A DNA stretch of 64,000 nucleotides from the NCBI RefSeq assembly GCF_003086295.3, contig NC_092053.1:82645671-82709670 (forward strand). Reading direction: 5' to 3'. The stretch's first letter is position 1; each line of letters begins with the position of its first letter. The notes under the pieces are model-generated. The model did not search any database and was not told the origin of the DNA. It worked only from the letters and a program-made list of their open reading frames with translations. Origin of the DNA: Arachis hypogaea. Its lineage: Eukaryota; Streptophyta; Magnoliopsida; Fabales; Fabaceae. Shown piece by piece: positions 21,290 through 32,072 of this stretch. The position numbers and the translations under genes are program-made.

Positions 21290-22758
21290 TTGTTCGAGTT
21301 TGAACAACTGATTGTTTGATTTCTTCTTTTTCGTTTTTCCTAATTAAATTTCGAAAATCCAAAAAAAATTATTATAAAATCACAAAAATAAAAAATATTT
21401 TGTGTTTCTTGTTTGAGTCTTGAGTCAATTTTTAAGTTTGGTGTCAATGGCATTTTTCTAAAGATTTATGCATTTTTCGAAAATTCATGCATTCATAGTG
21501 TTCTTCATGATCTTCAAGTTGTTCTTGGTAAGTCTTCTTGTTTGATCTTGATGTTTTCTTATTCTGTCTTTTGTTGTTTTTCATGTGCATCTTTGCATTC
21601 ATAGTTTCTAAGCATTAAAGATTTCTAAGTTTGGTGTCTTGCATGTTTTCTTTGCATCAAAAAATTTTTCAAACACATGTTCTTGATGTTCATCATGATC
21701 TTCAAAGTGTTCTTGGTGTTCATCTTGACATTCATAGTGTTCTTGCATGCATCATGTGTTTTGATTCATAATTTTCATGCATTGAGTCTTTTTGACGTTT
21801 TTCTCTTTCATCATTAAAAATTCAAAAATCAAAAAAATATCTTTCCCTTTATCACTCATAAATTTTCGAAAATTTGAGTTGACTTTTTCAAAACTTTTTA
21901 AAATTTAGTTGTTTCTTATGAGTCAAATCAAATTTTCAATTTAAAAATCTTATCTTTTCAAAATCTTTTTCAAAAAAATCAAATCTTTTTCATTTTTCTT
22001 ATTTATTTTCGAAAATTTTAAAAATATTTTTCAAAAATCTTTTTCTTAATCTTATCTCATAATTTTCGAAAATATTATCAACAATTAATGTTTTGATTCA
22101 AAAATTTCAAGTTTGTTACTTTCTTGTTAAGAAAGATTCAAACTTTAAGTTCTAGAATCATATCTTGTGATTACTTGTGAGTCAAGTCATTAATTTTGAT
22201 TTTAAAATTCAAATCTTTTTCAAAACTAATTTTAATCATATCTTTCTATCATATCTTTTTAAATCATATCTTTTTCAAAAATTTGATTTTAAAATATCTT
22301 TTCTAACTTCTTATCTTCTTATCTTTTCAAAATTGATTTTCAAATCTTTTTTAACTAACTAATTGACTTTTTGTTTGTTTCTTATCTTTTTCAAAACCAC
22401 CTAACTACTCTTCCCTCTCTAATTTTTGAAAATACCTCCCTCTTTTTCAAAAATTCTTATTAATTAATTAATTGTTTTAAATTTTAATTTTAATTTTATT
22501 TCTCCGTTAATTTTCGAAAGTCATCAACCCCTTTTCAAAAATTATTTTCGAAAATTCCTCCCTCTCATCTTCTTCTATTTATTTAATTACTTACTAACAC
22601 TTCTCCTCATCTCATGTCTCTGCTCCTATCCTCACCCTTGTGTTTGGACTATCCATTCTTCTTCACCCTCATTCCCTTTCTTCTTCTACTAACAATAAGG
22701 AACCTCTTTACTGTAACATAGAGGATTCCTCTTCTTTTCTTGTTCTCTTCTCTTTTAT
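21290..22758 (+). other. Long AT-rich leader of family B element
   Basis: No gene. It is homologous to 2790-4461 in reverse. Many TTTTCGAAAA palindromes, TTTTTCAAA runs, and repeated GTTCTTGATGTTCATCATG-like segments around 21680-21760. A CT-rich stretch just precedes the gag ATG. Confidence 0.7.
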
Positions 22759-25068
22759 ATGAGCAGGAACAAGGAAAAGGGCATTCTTGTTGAAGCTGAT
22801 CCAGAACCTGGAAGGACTCTAAAGAGAAAACTAAGAGAAGCTAAATTACAACAATCCAGAGACAACCTTACTGAAATTTTCGAACAAGAAAAGGAGATGG
22901 CAGACGCACCTAACAACAATAATGCAAGGAGGATGTTTGGTGATTATACTACACCTACTTCCAAGTTTGATGGAAGAAGCATCTCAATCCCCACCATTGG
23001 AGCAAACAATTTTGAGCTGAAACCTCAATTAGTTGCTCTAATGCAACAGAACTGCAAATTCTATGGACTTCCATCAGAAGATCCCTACTAGTTTTTAACT
23101 GAGTTCTTACAGATCTGTGAGACTGTTAAGACTAATGGAGTAGATCCTGAAGTCTACAGGCTCATGCTTTACCCTTTTGCTGTAAGAGACAGAGCTAGAA
23201 CATGGTTGGACTCACAACCTAAAGATAGCCTGAACTCTTGGGATAAGCTGGTCACGGCCTTCTTGGCTAAGTTTTTTCCTCCTCAAAAGCTGAGCAAGCT
23301 TAGAGTGGATGTTCAAACCTTCAGACAAAAAGAAGGAGAATCCCTCTATGAAGCTTGGGAGAGATACAAGGAACTGACCAAAAAGTGTCCTTCTGACATG
23401 CTTTGAGAATGGACCATCCTGGATATATTCTATGATAGTCTGTCTAAGTTATCAAAGATGTCACCGGACCATTCTGCAGGTGGATCCATCCACCTAAATA
23501 AAATGCCTGCAGAAGCTCAAGAACTCATTGACATGGTTGCAAATAACCAGTTCATGTACACTTCTGAAAGGAATCCTGTGAATAATGGGACGCCTATGAG
23601 GAAGGGAGTTCTTAAAATTGATACTCTGAATGCCATATTGGCTCAGAATAAAATATTGACTCAGCAAGTCAATATGATCTCTCAGAGTCTGAATGGATTG
23701 AAGGAATCATCCAACAGTACTAAAGAGGCATCTTCTGAAGAAGAAGCTTATGATCCTGAGAACCCTGCAATAGCAGAGGTGAATTACATGGGTGATTCCT
23801 ATGGAAACACCTATAATCCCTCATGTAGAAATCATCCAAATTTCTCATGGAAGGATCAACAAAAGCCTCAACAAGGCTTTAATAATAGTGGAAGAAACAG
23901 GTTTAACAATAGTAAACCTTTTCCATCATCCACTCAGCAACAGACAGAGAATTCTGAGCAGAATCCATCTAGCTTAGCAAATTTAGTCTCTGATCTATCT
24001 AAGGCCACTGTGAGTTTCATGAAGGAAACAAGGTCTTCCATTAGAAATTTGGAAGCACAAGTGGGCCAGCTGAGTAAAAGGGTCACTGAAACTCCTCCTA
24101 GTACTCTCCCAAGAAATACAGAAGAAAACCCAAAAGGAGAGTGCAAGGCCATTGAATTGACCATCATGGCCGAACCTACAAGGGAGGGAGAGGACGTGAA
24201 TCCCAGTGAGGAAAACCTCCTAGGACGTCCAGTGATCAACAAGGAGTTTCCCTCTGAGGAACCAAAGGACTCTAAGGCTCATCTAGAGACCATAGAGATT
24301 CCAATGAACCTCCTTATGCCCTTCATGAGCTCTGATGAGTATTCTTCTTCTGAAGAGAATGAGGATGTTACTGAAGAGCAAGTTGCCAAATACCTTGGTG
24401 CAATCATGAAGCTAAATGCCAAATTATGTGGTAATGAGACTTGAGAAGATGAACCTCCCTTGCTCATCAATGAACTGAGTGATCTAGATCAACTGACATT
24501 ACCTCAGAAGAAACAAGATCCTGGAAAGTTCTTAATACCTTGTACCATAGGCACCATGACCTTTGAGAAGGCTCTATGTGACCTTGGGTCAGGGATAAAC
24601 CTCATACCACTCTCTGTAACGGAGAAATTGGGAATCCTTGAGGTATAGCCTGCCAATTTCTCATTAGAGATGGCAGACAAATCTATGAAAATGGCTTATG
24701 GACTAGTAGAGGACGTGTTAGTAAAGGTTGAAGGCCTTTACATCCCTGCTGATTTCATAATCCTGGACACTGGGAAGGAAGAGGATGAATCCATCATCCT
24801 TGGAAGACCCTTCCTAGCCACAGCAAGAGCTGTGATTGATGTAGACAGAGGAGAATTGATCCTTCAACTAAATGAGGAAAACCTTGTGTTTAAAACTCAA
24901 GAATCTCCTTCTGTAACAATGGAGAGGAAGCATAGAAAGCTTCTCTCAGTACAGAGTCAAATAAAGCCCCCAGAGTCAAACTCTAAGTTTGGCGTTGGGA
25001 GGCCTCAGCCAAACTCTAAGTTTGGTGTTGAACTCCCATATCCAAACTCTAAGTTTGGTGTTGGGAGT
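22759..25068 (+). pseudogene. gag-protease of family B element
   Basis: A single reading frame from ATG 22759, with no frameshift but four in-frame stops (23089, 23404, 24442, 24646). The gag core has FELKPQL, FYGLPSEDPY, RARTWLDSQP and ESLYEAWE, then YGNTYNPSCRNHPNFSW. Next comes a glutamate-rich linker and an aspartic protease with active site [15 protein letters not shown] (about 24570-24615) and ILGRPFLATARAVID. The C-terminus is three or four tandem NSKFGVG repeats. RT would normally follow but is absent. The N element inserted after the AGT codon at 25066; before that the frame ended two codons later (CTA, TAA at 35710-35715). At least two stops fit single C-to-T or G-to-A changes. Confidence 0.88.
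24976..25066 (+). repeat. Tandem hairpin repeats coding NSKFGVG
   Basis: Three copies of CAAACTCTAAGTTTGG(C/T)GTTG. In two of them CCAAACT and AGTTTGG form a perfect 7-bp stem around CTA (25010-25026, 25042-25058). They encode the repeated NSKFGVG tail of gag-protease. The AAGTTTGGTGTTG part closely matches the bases just before the 3' LTR (38690-38702). Confidence 0.75.
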
Positions 25069-26687
25069 TGATGATCGGCCTTTTGATGGTCTAGAATTTC
25101 ACAAATAGAAACTCATTGCAAGGTATAGTTTCTAAACCAACAATAGTCCTCTCATGCAAAAATTTGTGGTGTTGTCACGATTAACAATCCCCAATAAAAA
25201 GTTACCGAAGTATTTGGACTCCGGGTCGTCTCCCTAGGAATCAATGGAGTGCATGTGTATTGGCTATGGAGGGGAAAAAGGGGTTTTGATTGGTTGGTGA
25301 TCGGACAAGGAATTTAAACGTGCAAGAAAAGTAAATCAAGCAAACAATTTAAAGAAACAATTAAAGAAAAGAGACATTCATGGCATTGAATTGAGGTCAT
25401 AGGCTCTCTATCCTAGTCATGCAATGATTAATTCGCCTTGTTTAGTTAACTCACACATCGGGAGAATGTCAAACGAAACCAATTAATCATGTTACCATTA
25501 CAAACAAGAATTTATCTCATTACGTCATCTCTAACAATTAGGGAGAAAGTCTAACGAGACTAGCTAATCCCAATCCAAAAGTCCTAACCAACTTACTAAT
25601 CAAATTAGTAAAAGATTAGCGTTAATGGAAATAGTACTAGCTAACAACTCTAGATTACCAACATAGGTTGGGTTTGCATGACTCAAGATTGCCTAATTAG
25701 TCTCTCCAAGCCAAGAATGCTCAAAATCTACTCTAAAGCCCAACCAAGCATTTTGTCAAACACTTGGTGGGTGGTAAAGAAGAGCTTAGTAAAAGTGCAA
25801 TAAAAGTAATTCTACCAACTATCAATTGCAAGAAATATAAAAACTCACCACTCAATCATCAATGAAAAGAAACATTAACATCAAATTGCATTAAAAGAAA
25901 TTCAAAGTCAACATGAGTGCATGAATGTAAAAGAGAGCATGAAAGTAAAATTGACATTACAAACTGAGAGCATGAAAGTGTAGAAGTAAGAGATCATAGA
26001 AGAATTAAGATAAAAGCAAGGAATTAAACATGGAATTGAAATAACCTAACCTAATCCTAACCTAATCTAGAGAGAAGAGGGAGCTTCTCTCTCTAGAAAC
26101 TAACCTACATGATGCTATACCTACAACTAATTGCTTCTCCCTTGCTTGGACTTCAATTCTACATGAAATACACTCAGAAACAACTTGAAATTGGGCCTGG
26201 GCAGCTTAGAAATCACCCCCAACATTTTGCCATTAAGTGGGCCAAGTAAGAGTATCGGCGCGCGCGCGCCATGCGCGCGTGCGCGTCGCTGGCAAATTCC
26301 TAATCTGCGTGGAAGCGGTATGTGCGTGTGCGCGTCCTCTGAGAAACCACTTTTGCGCTTGCGCGCCTTGTACGCGTGCGCGTCCATTGGTGCATTTCAA
26401 CTCTTTGTTTCTTCATGCATTCTCCTCTTTGCATGCTTTTCTCCTTATTCCTTCCATCCAATACTTGCCTTATGATCCTGAAATTACTTAACAAACACAT
26501 CAAGGCATCGAATGGAATTAAGGTGGATCTAAAATCACCAAATTAGGGCCTAAAAGCATGTTTTTACATTTAAGCACAATTCAAAGGAGAATTACGAAAC
26601 CATGCTATTTCATTGAATAAATGTGGGAAAAGGTGAATAAATCCCCCAAAATAAGCACAAAATAATCCACGAAATCGGGGATTATCA
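25069..26687 (-). repeat. 3' LTR of family N element
   Basis: 1619 bp. U3 CG array at about 26255-26385 (GCGCGTGCGCG class). The box TTTGGACTCCGGGTCGTCTCCC (25214-25235 on the plus strand) is the conserved LTR-end box seen in other families. No convincing TATA box found. Confidence 0.92.
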
Positions 26688-26724
26688 AATCTCCCCACAC
26701 TTAAACTAAGCATGTCCTCATGCT
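26688..26724 (-). promoter_or_regulatory. Polypurine tract and hairpin of N element
   Basis: Minus strand TTAAGTGTGGGGAGATT abuts the 3' LTR (26688-26704). Just upstream AGCATG/CATGCT (26709-26714 with 26719-26724) forms a 6-bp stem with an AGGA loop. Confidence 0.78.
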
Positions 26725-28176
26725 AAAAATTGAAAAAGAAGCAAAGGGTATCACATTTATTCAATGCAAACTACTAACTAAATGCAATTTATCTATATGA
26801 ATGCAATAGCTTAATCAAAACAAGTCAATTTCCAAGAGTACACATGTGAGCACAAGGGTTAAGGCATTAGCAATTAAGCAAACCACAATTGGATTGAATT
26901 ATTGAAAGATTTAACAAACTTGCAAGAAAAGATGATCATGGGTGGAAACATGTAATTGAGCAATCGAACCCTCACCGGATGTGTATCCGCTCTAGTCACT
27001 AAAGTGTATAGGGTTGATTCACTCAATTCTCCCCTAATCATGCTCTCCAAAATTTGTTCTTCATCTAACAATCAACAATTACTTTATGCATGCATACAAA
27101 TATCATGAGGGCTTTCCCATAGGTTGTAATGGGGCTAGGGTCAAGGTAGGATGCATATGGTCAAGTGGGCTAGAAATTTGAATCTTTGATTAACTTAAAC
27201 TTCCCACCTAACCTACGACAACCTATACGATTCTAAACAAACCTAACTACCCATTTTTTCACTTTTTTCACACACTCATGCATTTTCTTTTGATTACTAC
27301 ACATATGCATTGATTATTATTGAACTTGAGTTTTGGGGCATTTTGTCCCCTTTTTATTGCAATTTTTTTTCTTTCTTTTTCTATATTTTTCTTCTTTCAA
27401 TTTTTTTTTTAACTAAAATATGTACAAGAAAATCAATGCATATGGTTTACATATGATTAATACATGAGTATGTTCCCAATTCCCAAGAATTTTCAACAAA
27501 AATACAAACACACTTTTATCTCTACCCAATGTTCCCAACTCTCCCAAAATCAAATGATGAACACTCTCACTAGCCTAAGCTAATCAAAGATCCAAACAAG
27601 GGACATTTATTATTTTTCACTTAGGGTTGTATTGTGCTATAATTAAGAATAAGTGGGTTAAGCATAGGCTCAATATTGGCTATCAATGGAAGATAAAAGG
27701 TTGGCTATTTGGATAGGTGAGCTATTTGAACAACGGCCTCAATCATATAAATGCATGTATACACAAAGTAATGGACATATAGAATTAAGCAAATCAAAGA
27801 TTACAATCATCGGAAGAGAATAATGCACACAAGAATGAAAATAAGTGGTTATGTATCATGTAACCACACAATTAAGGCTCAAAACTTACATGCTTGTGTT
27901 CTTAGCTCAAAAGATGATCCACAAAGTATAACTCAAGCAAGTTCTAAAAAAATTTCAACCAATTGGGGCGGTGCCCTAAAAATGAGTTTCTTGGAAATTT
28001 CATCATATTGATTAAGCTTATTACAATGCAAAATTGTGATTTAGAAAAAATTTTTTTTTTTAAATTCTCCTAGTTTACCCCTTTTTCATTCAAAACACAT
28101 TTCTTATATAAAAAGGGTCAACTAGATTTTCAACAATCCATAAATTTTCTAACCACAATCGATAACTAAGATGCAA

Positions 28177-28259
<83 letters not shown>

Positions 28260-28430
28260 ACTAAAAGTGTGCAACAACCAAAATAAGAGTATCTAGAAAA
28301 GCATAAATATGTACAGTAATCCAAAATGATCTAGAACATAAAGTGCGGAATAAAACAAGATAGAGTAGCAGCGAATAGAAATAAAAGTCTGAAGGTTCAC
28401 CACATAAGTGAAAACACCGGTCACGAACGG
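26725..28430 (-). other. Noncoding 3' region of N element with (TA)n microsatellite
   Basis: No gene seen. It is AT-rich and aligns in patches with 5904-7320. An interrupted (TA)n tract of about 80 bp lies at 28178-28256, and poly-T/poly-A runs at 27362-27415 and 28046-28060. Confidence 0.7.
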
Positions 28431-28432
28431 TG

Positions 28433-28472
28433 ACCTCCCCACACTTTATAATTAAGCATCATCCTCGATGCT
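28433..28472 (-). promoter_or_regulatory. Internal purine tract with hairpin, N element
   Basis: Stem AGCATC/GATGCT (28455-28460 with 28467-28472) around a GAGGAT loop, then TAAAGTGTGGGGAGGTC (about 28432-28448) on the minus strand. Relative to the 3' copy (AGCATG/CATGCT) the stem has changed on both sides so that pairing is kept. Confidence 0.65.
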
Positions 28473-28638
28473 ACTACTGAAGTTCGGGATAGGGGTCAAC
28501 AATCGCACCAGGCTGTGGCTCCTGCTCAGGCTAGGGCTGTGGGACTGGAGGTGGCACTGGCTGTGGCTCAGGTACTGGCTGTGGCTCCGGAATGTCATGC
28601 TGGACCTCAGGAGTGGTCTGCGTCTCTGGTGGTGCCTC

Positions 28639-29835
28639 CTACTGTATCGGCCCCTCATTATGCTCCTCCTCCGGATCCTGCTCGTCGGAGGCGGAAGACT
28701 CTGGGAGTGGAGGAAGCTCGATACCCTGTGATGTAAACACCTGATCTATGCGGTCAAGACGTCGCATGACACGACGCTCGAAGCGCTCCATGAAGCGAAG
28801 AAGGTGCTGCACTAACAGATAGGTCGGCTCAGGTGCCGGTGGCGGTGCAGGTGCTGCTGTGGAAGAAGAGGGTATAGCTGCCTCGACTGCCACCCTAGCT
28901 CGAGAACGGCGGCTAGTCGGGGGCTTCTCGTGCACCCATACACCCCAGGAAATAGTAACTTCCTTGTCATCGTCATCTGGAGGTGGTGGTGTCACGTCAT
29001 TGTCCTCCCACGGGACATCAGCTAGCTCAGCTAAGCTAGTAACCAGTGTCGGGAACGGTAACAAGCCGCGAATATGAGCTCTCCACATGCTATGCCTAAT
29101 CAGTCGGGGAAAATATACCTCCTTCCCCTCCATGACACACCCAATCAAGACTAGCATATCCATCGGAATCTCTGAAAAGTGAGTGGTAGGGAAGACATAG
29201 TGGGCAAATATTTGTTGCCAAGTCCTAGCCTCCCTAGTCAGATATGCAAATAGCATGCCCTTGGGCTTTGTGTTGCTCGAATCTATCACCCAGGAAGCAT
29301 CTGGTGTAGCGATCACGCGCCTAAGTGCCTCATAGTCAAAAGTCATGGAGAGGAGAGCTACCTCTGCCTGTTGGTAGGCACAAGTCTCAGGAGTACCAAC
29401 TCTGCAGAGCAGTGCATCCTGTAAGGCATCCTCAGTGATCATAATCTCTCTACCCCTCAAGTATACTGAATCCAAGTTTTGTCGGAAGAAGTTACAGTAA
29501 AATTTCTTGACCCACGAGATGTTAATCCGTCCCAAGTCCCTATCGACGAAATCCAAGCCCAGCTCAGAAATACGGGCGTTTATGGCATGCCTCACATCAT
29601 TGGGAAGATTCAGCTTCTTCTCAATGTTCAGCTTTGTTTTTGCATAACGAGAAAGGCGTAGTTCGCAGTAGAGGTTCGAAAACTTGGTTGGATCAGTGGA
29701 TGGAAGTAACTGATTTTCTTTCTCCTCATCATTCAGCGGATTCTTAGCATAGTTAGCATATGGTGAGGGTGTAGAGGTCTTGGAGCGCTTCCTCTTTTTG
29801 GAAGCAGTGGCTATAGCCTTTCCTTTATCCGACAT
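28639..29835 (-). CDS. ORF2, intact 398-residue plant transposon protein domain
   Basis: The only long intact ORF in the window. ATG 29833-29835 directly follows a TTTTCAG|G acceptor-like site; the same frame is open 18 codons further upstream, but that stretch looks like the pyrimidine-rich intron end. The N-terminus carries a KKRKRSK nuclear-localisation-like motif. The body (about residues 50-275) has FSNLYCELRLSRYAK, WVKKFYCNFFRQNL and REARTWQQIFAHYVFP. I assign it to the putative plant transposon protein family (I believe PF20167). A Pro/Asp/Ala-rich linker follows, then a basic amphipathic helix (FMERFERRVMRRLDRI) and an acidic tail. No signal peptide or membrane segment follows the ATG. 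Relatives lie at 7502-8563, 36427-37546 and 54122-54370. Function unknown; a nuclear, oligomeric DNA-associated protein is my inference. Confidence 0.82.
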   Translation of the reverse strand: MSDKGKAIATASKKRKRSKTSTPSPYANYAKNPLNDEEKENQLLPSTDPTKFSNLYCELRLSRYAKTKLNIEKKLNLPNDVRHAINARISELGLDFVDRDLGRINISWVKKFYCNFFRQNLDSVYLRGREIMITEDALQDALLCRVGTPETCAYQQAEVALLSMTFDYEALRRVIATPDASWVIDSSNTKPKGMLFAYLTREARTWQQIFAHYVFPTTHFSEIPMDMLVLIGCVMEGKEVYFPRLIRHSMWRAHIRGLLPFPTLVTSLAELADVPWEDNDVTPPPPDDDDKEVTISWGVWVHEKPPTSRRSRARVAVEAAIPSSSTAAPAPPPAPEPTYLLVQHLLRFMERFERRVMRRLDRIDQVFTSQGIELPPLPESSASDEQDPEEEHNEGPIQ

Positions 29836-29836
29836 C

Positions 29837-30859
29837 CTGAAAACATAGATAATATAACATAAGCCTATAGCCAAGTAGATACAAAGCACTCAAAGCAAAG
29901 CATATTCATGAAGTGAATAAAGGAAGAAGGTTTCTTGGAATGCAAGCAACAGAATACAGAATTCAAATCGAACTTCAAACCAAGAATGCAAACCATGTCT
30001 TGCACATTATTCGTTAATTGAGTTCAGAAAGCACCATATCCAAAAGAATGAGATAAAGAGTTAGGTTGAAAACCAAAAGAAGTTGGTTGGTTAAAGGAGT
30101 TAGAGTTAGAAATCAGTTTGAAAATTAGTGATATGGTAATTACTATCTCAATTTGAAAAGAATGAACAAAACAATGCTGTAAGCACGTTCACAATCATGA
30201 ATTGCAACAAGTCATTGATGATGAAATATGATATTGCTAGAAAGCAACTAATATGAAATAAACCATCAATCAATGTGAAGGATCACTAGTAATGTATAAC
30301 TTCCAGAGAACTACAAGCAATGGTCAATCGAAAAGCTTATTCAACTATGCAATGCATAGAAGCAAATCAACATGAATAACAAGCAGGAATATGGAAACAT
30401 GACCAAAGAACTTGTTCTTGAGGAGTTTTCAAAAACCATATAGGCAATAGAACACTAATTGAACAGAATTCATCAACTAGGGTTGTTACATTCATCAAAC
30501 AAGATCAATATAAAAACTGTGGTTAATGAAAATCTGGCAGCATTTCAGCAGCAAATTGGCTAATCCCCAAAATTAAACAGTCGCAACAAATTCCATATGG
30601 ATTCATTAAGGAATCAGAAACACAGAAATCAGATTTGAATTCATATGAATGGGCGAACAAGCCAGTAATGCAGCACAAACAGCAATGAAACAGAGCAATT
30701 CTACAGCAACAGAAAATCAAACAATGCCAAAATCCACTACTCAGCCCAGATTCGCTAACCACCTAAATCAAACTAAACTAACTAACTAATCTAATTTTAA
30801 CTACATTAACATAAACAACAATAAGCAGCAAAGGGAAACAGAACAGGGGGGTATGGAAC
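29837..30859 (-). other. Probable intron upstream of ORF2, N element
   Basis: Minus strand CCCAG|GTTCC at 30860/30859 and TTTTCAG at 29837-29839 bracket 1023 AT-rich bases. The upstream side is CT-rich and more GC-rich, like a plant 5' UTR exon. The same signals and layout occur in 8565-9206 and 54372-55674. Confidence 0.5.
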
Positions 30860-31196
30860 CTGGGTGCTGGAAACTGAACGGAGCAAAGGGAAAGAAGGTG
30901 AAGCAGAGTGGTGAGAAGGAACTGGACAAGACAGCGCGGTTGAACTTGCGCCGGCAGCAATGACGGTCGCAGTGAGTGGCGCTGGGCGGCACTGAGACGC
31001 TGAGAAACAGATGGGTAGAGACAGAGAGGAAGGGTGAGTGGAAGAGAGGGGGTGATGAAGAGAGAAGGGCGAGGCAATGATGGCGGCGGCGGCGACGATG
31101 ACGGAGCGCTCGCCGGAAGTGAGGCGGTTGCTGGGAGAAGTTTGAAGGTTGAGTGGTGGGAGAAGGGAAATGGAACGTTAGAGGGAGAGAAGTGTA
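30860..31196 (-). other. CT-rich leader exon candidate of ORF2
   Basis: Pyrimidine-rich on the minus strand, with GCCGCCGCC and CTTCCGGCGAGC, unlike the AT-rich surroundings. It resembles a plant gene's 5' UTR. A diverged homologue lies at about 55675-56030. Long frames through it are low-complexity Ser/Pro/His reading and not supported as proteins. Confidence 0.45.
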
Positions 31197-31700
31197 GTGC
31201 GCGAATGCGCTAGGGCTCGCGTCTCTGGGGTAAGTGAAAATTCGAATCCACGCGCGTGCGCACTGTGCGCGTTCGCGTGGGTGGAGGGAATGGAAGAACG
31301 GCGCGGAAGCGCCATGCGCGCATGCGCATATATGAACGAATCGGGATGGGCTCGGACGCGCAAGGTGCGCGTCGGCACGGATGTGCTGGGCTGAAGGCAT
31401 AAAAGGGGCCCAGAGTTGGCACAACTCTCGGGTCCTTTGGCTTAGAGGATGCTAAGACGCATCGATGCGCGAGCGCACTGTGCGCGTTCGCGTGGGTGGC
31501 TTGAGCTTATTAAATGGGCGCGGAGGCGTGAAGTATGCCAACGCGTGGACAGCGAAACAGAGAGGGGTGCGGACGCGTACAGTGTGCGTTCGCATGAGTT
31601 GAGGCACAGAGTTGGCCCAAAAGTGGCACAACTCTCTGGTTTTTGGCCCAGGAAACTAAAATACGCAGCCGACGCGCGCGCGCACTTTGCGCTTGCGGGT
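31197..31700. repeat. Internal CG array of N element
   Basis: Repeated GCGCGTGCGCACTGTGCGCGTTCGCG-class motifs in five or six blocks, separated by short segments such as ACAGAGTTGGCCCAAAAGTGG. It is the same motif class as the N LTR array (26255-26385, 35285-35402). A poly-T run follows at 31716-31727. Confidence 0.8.
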
Positions 31701-32006
31701 GGCTTGCTCTCCTTTTTTTTTTTTAATGAGCATCCTAAGACCTCATAACTTTCCGTCCTTCTCTAAAACTCTAGCTAAGGTGTAAAATTAAGCACATTTT
31801 GAAACATAGGGGCATTTTCAAACACTTGAGAAAACTTGCAATTCAAGCAAAAACTCAATCCAAAAATTCATCCCTTATTAAAGCATAGAGTGCATAAACA
31901 CCTTAGTAAACAAAGAAAAATATGCCAAGAAGTAAAGAAACTATACACAATGGAACCCAATTCATTCATTCATTATATCTACAAGAGAATGGAAAGAGTT
32001 TACCAT

Positions 32007-32024
32007 GGTGGGGTGTCTCCCACC
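32007..32024 (-). promoter_or_regulatory. Conserved hairpin after ORF1 stop
   Basis: Minus strand GGTGGG-AGACAC-CCCACC, 6-bp stem, 48 bases after the ORF1 stop. Same hairpin as at 10006-10023, 48560-48577 and 56757-56774. Confidence 0.65.
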
Positions 32025-32072
32025 AAGCACTTTTAGTTTAAGTCCTTAAGTTGGACCTTGGGAGGCTCCTTG

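Noticed and set aside
28178..28256. (TA)n tract as an origin or matrix attachment site
   Set aside because: A plain microsatellite in noncoding element DNA; nothing else supports a function.
30801..31424. 207-residue Ser/Pro/His-rich frame on the minus strand
   Set aside because: It runs through the CG array and the CT-rich leader; composition explains it and the homologous region at 55616-56167 does not keep the sequence.
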